The position numbers and the translations under genes were made by a program. Positions 7,393 through 12,869 of a stretch of 14,198 nt of DNA are shown here, piece after piece. The stretch comes from DAIUCA01 sp964613675 (GTDB lineage: Bacteria; Pseudomonadota; Gammaproteobacteria; Competibacterales; Competibacteraceae): assembly GCA_964613675.1 (NCBI GenBank), contig CAZTIH010000064.1, positions 1-14,198 of the forward strand. The letters are read 5' to 3'. How positions within the stretch are numbered: the first letter of the stretch is position 1; each line of letters begins with the position of its first letter. The notes under the pieces were generated by a model, which saw only the letters and a list, made by a program, of their open reading frames with translations, had not been told where the DNA came from and searched no databases.

Positions 7393-8302
7393 GAAATAGC
7401 TCCCGTGCGTGTTGCACATCGAGATTAAGTTGTTGACGCAGCTCTTCTAGGGACCCAAACCGTTTCTCAGATCGCAATTTATGTACAAACACGACCGTTA
7501 AGTGTCCCCCGTACAGATCACCGCACCAGTCCAAAAGATGAACCTCCAAACGCAGTTGCTGACCGTTGATCGTCGGGCGAGTCCCCAAATTGGCGACGCC
7601 AAAATGTTGCTGCAATTGGCCATCCGTACTCGTCACCTGTACCGCATACACCCCCCGTAACGGTGGCGGTGGCCCCTTAATCGGCAAATTGGCCGTTGGA
7701 AACCCCAACTGACGCCCCAACGCATCGCCATGATGAACCCGCCCGTTTAAGGCATAGGGTCGGCCCAATAGCTTGGAAGCACTTGCAAAATCCCCGCGTT
7801 GCAACGCCACTCGAATACTCGTACTGCTGATGCGTTCGTCTTGCTCACATTGGGTCGGTTGGTGGATCACTTCAAAGCCATATTGGTGACTCAATGTCTC
7901 CAGTAGCGCGGCATCTCCCTTTCCTCCCCGCCCAAAACGGAAATCGTCCCCAATCCCAATGCAACGCGGTTTCACATGCTGCACCAACTGCTGTACGAAT
8001 ACTTCAGGCGTTAACTCCGCCAGCGCACGGGTGAAAGGCAATAAAATGACCCCATCGAGCGGTAAACATTTGAAAAGCAAGAGGCGTTCGCGCAGTCGGG
8101 TGAGTCGGGGTGGGGCAAGCTCGCCTAGGAAAAACTCCCGAGGTAACGGTTCAAAAGTCAACAGCAATGTTGGACGCCCTCGTTCGGTCAATTGACGAAT
8201 TAAGGCCTGGTGACCGCGATGTAACCCGTCAAAGCTACCAATGGTCAGGGTGCCTTCGCGGTAGGGGGGGGGTAAGGGGGCAAAACGACGAAATAGCTTC
8301 AT
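7376..8302 (-). CDS. ribF: bifunctional riboflavin kinase / FAD synthetase
   Basis: Converts riboflavin to FMN and FMN to FAD in the cytoplasm. The product is 308 aa (E. coli 313). The N-terminal nucleotidyltransferase domain (about 17-170) has IGSFDGLHRGH (21-31), GDDFRFGRG (118-126) and ISSTSIR (158-164). The C-terminal riboflavin kinase domain (about 180-305) has GRVHHGDALGRQLGFPTANL (187-206), RGVYAV (216-221), GTRPTI (240-245) and LEVHLLD. The start MKLFRRF aligns with the family; its ATG overlaps the murJ stop as ATGA, a four-base coupling, with no clear separate ribosome site. The frame is open to 8395 inside murJ, but that is an overlap artefact. A nine-C tract codes for prolines 11-13 near the N terminus. 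Downstream, ribF runs straight into lspA with no ileS between. Confidence 0.96.
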   Translation of the reverse strand: MKLFRRFAPLPPPYREGTLTIGSFDGLHRGHQALIRQLTERGRPTLLLTFEPLPREFFLGELAPPRLTRLRERLLLFKCLPLDGVILLPFTRALAELTPEVFVQQLVQHVKPRCIGIGDDFRFGRGGKGDAALLETLSHQYGFEVIHQPTQCEQDERISSTSIRVALQRGDFASASKLLGRPYALNGRVHHGDALGRQLGFPTANLPIKGPPPPLRGVYAVQVTSTDGQLQQHFGVANLGTRPTINGQQLRLEVHLLDWCGDLYGGHLTVVFVHKLRSEKRFGSLEELRQQLNLDVQHARELFHEPTQ

Positions 8303-9831
8303 GGGCGCAAGTGACGGAGCCGCAGCCCCATGAGCCAGAGCAGTAGGCTGTATCCCAGAATCGTAGTTGGAATCACTGCTGCGATGGCGCCCCAAGAAGG
8401 GATTCCCGTTATTTGGTTAAACCATTGATTATAGTGAGAAAATAGCAACGGAATCGCGAAAAAAAGTGCCGAATTTGCCAGCAGAAGTTGCACAGTGAAG
8501 AGTCTCCAATGAATCTGAAAACGGTAAATGCCTTGGCGACACAGCAAGGTCAACAGTAAGACCGCATTCACCAGCGCACCCATACTCGTCGCGAGGGCCA
8601 ATCCCGTATGCGCAAACGACTGAATCAGTAAGGCACTGCTCCCCACATTCACCGCCAACGCTATGAGTCCGACTTTGACGGGAGTTTTGGTGTCCTGTTG
8701 GGCAAAAAAGCCCGCCGCCAGCACTTTAATCAGTACAAAAGGCAGCAACCCTAAGCTGTAAGCTGTCAACGCCAACGCACTTTGGTGAACGTCATTGGCG
8801 GTGAATGCGCCGCGCTGAAATAACGCCGCCAACAAGGGTTCTGCAAGCAACCCCAATCCAATCGCCGCCGGTAACCCCAGCAATAGTCCCATTCGTAACC
8901 CCCAATCGAGCGTGCGGCGAAACTGTTCCTGATCCTGACGGGCGGCGTGACGCGAAAGTTGTGGCAACAGTACGGTTCCCAGTGCCGCGCCCAATAAACC
9001 TTGGGGAAATTCGAGTAACCGATCGGCGTAGTACAACCAACTGACGCTGCCCGTAACCAGTAAACTCGCAAGTAATGTGTTGATGAGCAAGCCAATTTGC
9101 GTGACCGACGCGCCAAATAAAGTGGGCAACATCAGGGAAAACACGCGATGAACTTCTACGCTCCCCCACGCCGGTTCCAAGCGCGGAAACAGTCCCAACC
9201 GCCACAAAAAGGGCAACTGAAAGGCCAGTTGCGCGACCCCCGCGATCAGTACTCCCCACGCAAGGGCATAAATGGGTTGGTTACACAGCGGCGCCAAATA
9301 CAACGCCGCCCCAATCATCGAGAGGTTTAGTAGGGCAGGGGTAAAGGCGGGAATCGCAAACTTTCCGCAACTGTTCAAAATTCCACCCGCCAACGCCGTC
9401 AACGAGATGAATAACAGATACGGAAACATCAATCGCAGTAGGTCCACCGTTAACCAAAATTGCGCTGGCCGATCCACATACCCCCCAGCAAACAACAAGA
9501 CCCACAACGGTGCCGCCAAAATTCCCAGCCCAATCACCATCATCAAAATCCCCAGCAAAGTGCTGGCTACGCGATCGACGAGCCGTTTCAAGGCTTCAGG
9601 GGATTGGTTGGCGCGGTAGTCCGCAAAAATCGGGACAAAGGCCGTCGAAAAGGATCCCTCAGCAAAGAGTCGGCGAAGGAAGTTTGGAATCCGAAACGCA
9701 ATAAAAAACGCATCGGTGGCTGCACCCGCCCCAAATACGCCCGCAACGACCATATCCCGTACATAGCCCAAAATTCGCGAAAACAGCGTCATTGCACTTA
9801 CAACGCTTGCCGACTTCAATACCCCGCCCAT
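8299..9831 (-). CDS. murJ: lipid II flippase MurJ (MviN)
   Basis: A polytopic inner-membrane protein of the MOP superfamily that moves lipid II across the membrane for peptidoglycan synthesis. The product is 510 aa, the usual length, with about 13-14 hydrophobic segments. The N-terminal signature is intact: SRILGYVRD (R19, R25), TDAFFIAFRIPN (D40, R47) and LRRLFAEGSFS (R53, E58), corresponding to the essential arginines and aspartate of E. coli MurJ. The start at 9831 is preceded by a purine block (AAGGGGGG on the minus strand, plus-strand 9835-9842) ending three bases before the ATG. It heads the murJ-ribF-lspA-ispH operon. In many gammaproteobacteria rpsT lies upstream; here a divergent hydrolase gene does instead. 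Confidence 0.96.
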   Translation of the reverse strand: MGGVLKSASVVSAMTLFSRILGYVRDMVVAGVFGAGAATDAFFIAFRIPNFLRRLFAEGSFSTAFVPIFADYRANQSPEALKRLVDRVASTLLGILMMVIGLGILAAPLWVLLFAGGYVDRPAQFWLTVDLLRLMFPYLLFISLTALAGGILNSCGKFAIPAFTPALLNLSMIGAALYLAPLCNQPIYALAWGVLIAGVAQLAFQLPFLWRLGLFPRLEPAWGSVEVHRVFSLMLPTLFGASVTQIGLLINTLLASLLVTGSVSWLYYADRLLEFPQGLLGAALGTVLLPQLSRHAARQDQEQFRRTLDWGLRMGLLLGLPAAIGLGLLAEPLLAALFQRGAFTANDVHQSALALTAYSLGLLPFVLIKVLAAGFFAQQDTKTPVKVGLIALAVNVGSSALLIQSFAHTGLALATSMGALVNAVLLLTLLCRQGIYRFQIHWRLFTVQLLLANSALFFAIPLLFSHYNQWFNQITGIPSWGAIAAVIPTTILGYSLLLWLMGLRLRHLRP

Positions 9832-9859
9832 CTACCCCCCTTAAGGTGTCGTAAATCAC

Positions 9860-9924
9860 CCAGCGTAACGGTCGCTACAGGAATTTGCCGTATCGCGCGA
9901 CGTCCTCGCTTTCCCCTACGCTGG
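9860..9924. repeat. 8-bp inverted repeat in the murJ/hydrolase divergent intergenic region
   Basis: CCAGCGTA (9860-9867) and TACGCTGG (9917-9924) are perfect inverted copies 49 bases apart, inside the 123-bp region between the divergent starts of murJ (9831) and the hydrolase gene (9955). They could be paired half-sites for a regulator, or chance. I saw no clear sigma-70 promoter to anchor them. Confidence 0.3.
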
Positions 9925-9954
9925 TTTCACATACGGGTTTTAAGTGACGCAACC

Positions 9955-10794
9955 ATGAAAGTTCCCAATCAACACAAAGTGGCTAGTGAGCAGGGTGGCC
10001 ATCAACTGCATTACCTCACCTGGGGCGAACCTCGTGAAATAGGGGTGTTATGTGTCCACGGATTGGCACGCAACGCCCGCGATTTCGACTTTATCGCCGA
10101 ACAGCTTGCCGAAACGCATTATGTCGTGTGTGTCGATGTAGTGGGGCGCGGCGAAAGTGATTGGCTTGATCTGCCGGAAAACTACACCTATCCGCAGTAT
10201 CTCGCCGATCTAAAAACCGTCATTGATCACAGCGGCCTCAAACAAATTGATTGGATTGGCACCTCGATGGGGGGCCTTTTGGGGATGATTTACGCGAGTT
10301 TTCCCCAAACGCCCGTGCGACGGTTAGTTTTGAACGATGTGGGCTATTACATCCCTATCGTGGCGTTACAGCGCATCGCGGACTACCTGCAACCGCAACT
10401 CCATTTCCCCAGTTTTGACCTCGCTGAGCGTTACTTAAGGCAGGCATTAGCGACGTTTGGCCCCCTCACTGAAGCCCAGTTCGCGCATCTGGTGCGACAT
10501 AGCGTGATGCCTCATCCAGAGGGTGGATTTGTGCCGCACTACGACCCAGCGATTGTGGAGATGTTTGCGGCGGTGGCCGATCAAGATTTGGATTTTGGCG
10601 CATTTTGGCGGGAGGTGAAGTGTCCTGTGCTGCTGTTACGGGGGGCAGAATCCGATGTATTAACTTTGGAAGTGGCCGAGGAAATGGCGCAGTTGCCCCA
10701 TGTCAAACGGGTGGACTTTCCAGAGGTGGGTCATGCCCCCAGCTTGATACCTCTTGAACAGCGTGCGGTGATCGTGGAGTGGCTAGCTCATTAA
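9955..10794 (+). CDS. alpha/beta-fold hydrolase
   Basis: A 279-residue serine hydrolase of the alpha/beta-fold superfamily. The nucleophile elbow is GTSMGG with S104, the acid is D234 in RGAESDVLT, and the histidine is H260 in EVGHAPSL. The oxyanion turn is HGLARN (35-40). A lid region lies between about 128 and 200. There is no signal peptide, so it is cytoplasmic. The substrate cannot be read from sequence; esterases, thioesterases and intracellular polyester depolymerases share this fold. It lies 111 bp upstream of a phasin gene on the same strand, which makes polyhydroxyalkanoate turnover a possible role, as inference only. The start at 9955 (MKVPNQHKV) is the first reasonable ATG after the divergent murJ; its ribosome site is weak (AAGTGA). 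The frame is open far upstream to 9460, but that is the antisense of murJ. Confidence 0.9.
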   Translation: MKVPNQHKVASEQGGHQLHYLTWGEPREIGVLCVHGLARNARDFDFIAEQLAETHYVVCVDVVGRGESDWLDLPENYTYPQYLADLKTVIDHSGLKQIDWIGTSMGGLLGMIYASFPQTPVRRLVLNDVGYYIPIVALQRIADYLQPQLHFPSFDLAERYLRQALATFGPLTEAQFAHLVRHSVMPHPEGGFVPHYDPAIVEMFAAVADQDLDFGAFWREVKCPVLLLRGAESDVLTLEVAEEMAQLPHVKRVDFPEVGHAPSLIPLEQRAVIVEWLAH

Positions 10795-10832
10795 ATCGGC
10801 AAACGAATGCGTACTTCTACGGATCACAAAAC

Positions 10833-10864
10833 TTGTTGCGCTGCACAATTAGTTCGTTTATGCT
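10833..10864 (+). promoter_or_regulatory. candidate phasin promoter overlapped by a palindrome
   Basis: A TTGCGC box (10836-10841) and TATGCT (10859-10864) stand 17 bp apart, an acceptable sigma-70 layout about 40 bp before the phasin ATG. Over the -35 lies an imperfect 16-bp palindrome (10833-10848) with TTGT and ACAA arms and a TGC-rich core. A second ATGC-N6-GCAT element (10861-10874 region) overlaps the -10. TGC/GCA-rich palindromes are known as targets of the PHA regulator PhaR in some proteobacteria, so repression by a PhaR-like protein is plausible but unproven. Confidence 0.4.
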
Positions 10865-10905
10865 GCAACGCATCAATCGTACTTCACCTGACTTGGAGCG
10901 CTCCC

Positions 10906-11262
10906 ATGAGCAAATTACCTTTCGAAATGCCCGCCTTTAACGCCGCCCTGCCTGCGGTAACCGTCAAAGCCCGTCAACTGGCGGTCAACTATGCCGAACG
11001 CATGATTTACATGAACTTGGCCAATCTCGATCACCTGGTTGGTCAAATGAAGCACAATCTGCGCGAAATGGCCGAGCTCAAAGCCGATCCCGCCAGTGTG
11101 CAAGCGCTGTATCACCATCAAACCGAAGCGGCGAAAGCATTTACTGCTCACAGCAAACAACAGGCCCAACTGTTCAACGAATTGCTGCAAGAAATGCGGA
11201 CGGACATCGAATCCCTGGCCCGCGAAAGTGCTGCTACCGTGACGGCCAAACAAGCCGCGTAA
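10906..11262 (+). CDS. phasin family protein
   Basis: A 118-residue, cysteine-free, alanine- and glutamine-rich helical protein of the phasin type. Phasins coat the surface of polyhydroxyalkanoate granules and control their number and size. The pattern is typical: a short N-terminal stretch with FNAALPAVTVKAR, then long amphipathic helices including VGQMKHNLREMAE, a mid-protein TEAAKAFTAHSKQQAQLFNEL and a C-terminal segment with TDIESLARESAATV. The start at 10906 follows TGGAG (10894-10898) by seven bases. The open frame extends to 10807, but that leader covers the promoter and repeats. It has its own terminator and is probably monocistronic. Some related proteins bind other hydrophobic surfaces, so a PHA role depends on phaC elsewhere in the genome. 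Confidence 0.85.
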   Translation: MSKLPFEMPAFNAALPAVTVKARQLAVNYAERMIYMNLANLDHLVGQMKHNLREMAELKADPASVQALYHHQTEAAKAFTAHSKQQAQLFNELLQEMRTDIESLARESAATVTAKQAA

Positions 11263-11287
11263 TTCGCGATTCCAGATGCAAGACGAG

Positions 11288-11312
11288 AACGGGCGATTCA
11301 GCCCGTTTTTTT
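11288..11312 (+). terminator. intrinsic terminator after the phasin gene
   Basis: A perfect 7-bp stem, AACGGGC (11288-11294) and GCCCGTT (11301-11307), encloses the loop GATTCA and is followed by a T run to 11312. It begins 26 bases after the phasin stop codon and separates the phasin from the next gene. Confidence 0.92.
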
Positions 11313-11362
11313 ATTTTTGGCTTTAGGATAGCGTCTCATTCGCTTTGAGATTGAAGTGACTC

Positions 11363-11797
11363 ATGCCTTTACGATGGTTGTTAACTCTTCTATTGCTGAC
11401 GGTGAGTGGAACGCCCCACGCACTCAACCTGCTCGCCCCCTCAACCGATGTCCTCCTCGAACCCGAAGAGGCTTTCCAAGTGTCCGCGCTTTACGAGCCG
11501 ATGCAGACGTTGGTGCGCTGGCAAATCGCCTCAGGCTACTATCTCTATCGAGCGCAGTTTGGGTTCACAAGTGAAGACCCCGAAACGCACTTAGGAACGC
11601 CCATCTTTCCCATAGGCGAGTGGGTAGAGGACGAATTTTTCGGTCAAAGTGAAGTGTTTCGGTACGACATTACGATTGCGATTCCCACCGAGGGCGTCCA
11701 ACGAGATTGGCCCCTCACCGTGCGTTTTCAAGGGTGTGCCGATATTGGGGTTTGCTATCGTCCCCAAACCACGACTTTAACGGTTATTGTGCCGTAA
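11363..11797 (+). CDS. stand-alone periplasmic DsbD alpha-domain-like protein
   Basis: A 144-residue exported protein matching only the N-terminal (alpha) domain of the thiol:disulfide interchange protein DsbD. A signal peptide (residues 1-20, LLTLLLLTVSG then TPHA) probably cleaves before LNLL. Typical DsbD-alpha features follow: GYYLYRAQF (58-66), EFFGQSEVFRYD (91-102) and the redox pair C125 and C131 in FQGCADIGVCYRPQT. In full DsbD this immunoglobulin-fold domain takes electrons from the thioredoxin-like gamma domain and reduces periplasmic partners such as DsbC. The membrane beta domain and gamma domain are missing: the frame ends in TLTVIVP and a stop. The locus before aroQ-accB-accC commonly carries full dsbD, so this looks like a reduced or split dsbD. 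The ribosome site is weak. A dedicated reductant or a CcdA-type partner would have to lie elsewhere. Confidence 0.85.
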   Translation: MPLRWLLTLLLLTVSGTPHALNLLAPSTDVLLEPEEAFQVSALYEPMQTLVRWQIASGYYLYRAQFGFTSEDPETHLGTPIFPIGEWVEDEFFGQSEVFRYDITIAIPTEGVQRDWPLTVRFQGCADIGVCYRPQTTTLTVIVP

Positions 11798-11804
11798 ATC
11801 GGTT

Positions 11805-11830
11805 CGATCTTACGCGATCTGCGTCGATCT
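11805..11830. repeat. three CGATCT direct repeats spaced exactly 10 bp
   Basis: CGATCT occurs at 11805-11810, 11815-11820 and 11825-11830, each separated by four bases, so the copies lie on one face of the helix. They fall in the 136-bp gap before aroQ-accB-accC and directly after the DsbD-like gene. This layout resembles a multi-half-site operator. No matching promoter is obvious. Confidence 0.5.
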
Positions 11831-11933
11831 TCACGGTTATCCGCTAGACAACTTTGGGGGAACTCGCCACACTGGTTTTCCCGTGGGCAGTGCAGCATTG
11901 CCCCGACTAAGTGCATTCCAAAATGAGGTCTCT

Positions 11934-12380
11934 GTGGCGAAACTGCTGTTATTGAACGGCCCCAATCTCAATTTACTAGGGCAACGCGAACCCGAAACTT
12001 ACGGTGCGATGACCCTCGCCGACCTCGAAACGCGCTGTATCGCTCTAGCCAACGAGTTGGGCCATGAACTCAGTTGCTTTCAACACAACGACGAAGGCGC
12101 ACTCATTCAACGGATTCATACGGCTTACACGGACCATATCGCCTTCATCGTCTTCAATCCCGCCGCTTACACCCACACCAGTATTGCGTTGCGGGACGCA
12201 CTCCTAGCGGTTGCCATTCCCTTTATCGAAGTGCATCTCAGCAATGTGTATCGCCGCGAGACCTTTCGGCATCACTCGTATCTATCCGACATTGCTCAGG
12301 GGGTGATTTGTGGCCTTGGCCCTGTGGGATACGAACTCGCATTGCGTGCTGCACATCCGCTTCTGTCGTCAAAGGTTTAG
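11934..12380 (+). CDS. aroQ: type II 3-dehydroquinate dehydratase
   Basis: Third step of the shikimate pathway: dehydrates 3-dehydroquinate to 3-dehydroshikimate; a cytoplasmic dodecamer. The product is 148 aa, standard for type II. Active-site residues are present: R18 and Y23 (GQREPETYG), N75 (FNPAAYTHTS) with H81, E99 and H101 (IEVHLSN), and R112 (FRHHSYLSD). The glycine motif GLGPVGYELAL ends the domain. The usual Q-S-N before the second loop reads Q-H-N here (50-52). The start is a GTG at 11934: MxKxLLLNGPNLNLLG alignment and TGAGG at 11924-11928, five bases upstream, decide it. The frame is open to 11787 but without similarity. It leads the aroQ-accB-accC operon, ending three bases before accB. 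Confidence 0.95.
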   Translation: MAKLLLLNGPNLNLLGQREPETYGAMTLADLETRCIALANELGHELSCFQHNDEGALIQRIHTAYTDHIAFIVFNPAAYTHTSIALRDALLAVAIPFIEVHLSNVYRRETFRHHSYLSDIAQGVICGLGPVGYELALRAAHPLLSSKV

Positions 12381-12383
12381 TCC

Positions 12384-12860
12384 GTGGATATTCGCAAGAT
12401 CAAAAAACTTATCGAGCTCTTAGCCGAATCTGATGTCGCGGAGATTGAAATCCGTGAAGGTGAAGAATCGGTACGCATCAACCGTCATTTAGCTCACGCT
12501 AATACCGTGGTGACGGTGGCACAGCAGACGGGGACGGGTTCCACGGTTTCGTCGGTACACCCGCTAACGGCTTTTGGGGCGTCCCCCGAAACGCCGGCCC
12601 TTCCCCATCAACCCCCTGCCGCCAAGGGCCATTGTGTGAAATCGCCGATGGTTGGAACCTTTTACCGTTCCCCCGCCCCCGGTCAGGCCACTTTTGTAGA
12701 AGTTGGCCAGAAAGTGACCCTTGGCGACACCCTATGTATTATCGAAGCAATGAAGATGTTTAACGCCATCGAAGCGGACTACAGCGGTGTGATTAGCGAA
12801 ATCCTCGTAGAGAGTGGCCAACCCGTCGAATACGACCAACCGCTGTTTATTATTCAATAA
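12384..12860 (+). CDS. accB: biotin carboxyl carrier protein of acetyl-CoA carboxylase
   Basis: Carries biotin between the biotin carboxylase (AccC) and carboxyltransferase (AccA/AccD) parts of acetyl-CoA carboxylase, the first committed step of fatty acid synthesis. The product is 158 aa (E. coli 156). An N-terminal helical part (MDIRKIKKLIELL) leads to a proline/alanine-rich linker (about 50-83). The biotinyl domain (about 84-158) has the GTFYRSPAPG thumb-side motif and EAMKMFN with the biotinylated K124. It starts with GTG at 12384, three bases after the aroQ stop, with AAAGG at 12371-12375 eight bases upstream. The accC start lies only 9 bases after its stop. Confidence 0.97.
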   Translation: MDIRKIKKLIELLAESDVAEIEIREGEESVRINRHLAHANTVVTVAQQTGTGSTVSSVHPLTAFGASPETPALPHQPPAAKGHCVKSPMVGTFYRSPAPGQATFVEVGQKVTLGDTLCIIEAMKMFNAIEADYSGVISEILVESGQPVEYDQPLFIIQ

Positions 12861-12869
12861 CTTATGCCG

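Noticed and set aside
9460..9954. Long upstream extension of the hydrolase open frame (165 codons)
   Set aside because: It is antisense to murJ, low in family similarity and basic throughout. The hydrolase fold begins at the ATG at 9955.
11787..11933. ATG start for aroQ at 11787, overlapping the DsbD-like gene
   Set aside because: The added 49 residues have no similarity to AroQ. The GTG at 11934 has a good ribosome site and gives the normal length.
11798..11933. Remnant of the missing DsbD transmembrane domain (frameshift)
   Set aside because: Reading past the stop in the gap gives no hydrophobic DsbD-like segment, and 136 bp is far too short to hold the lost domains.
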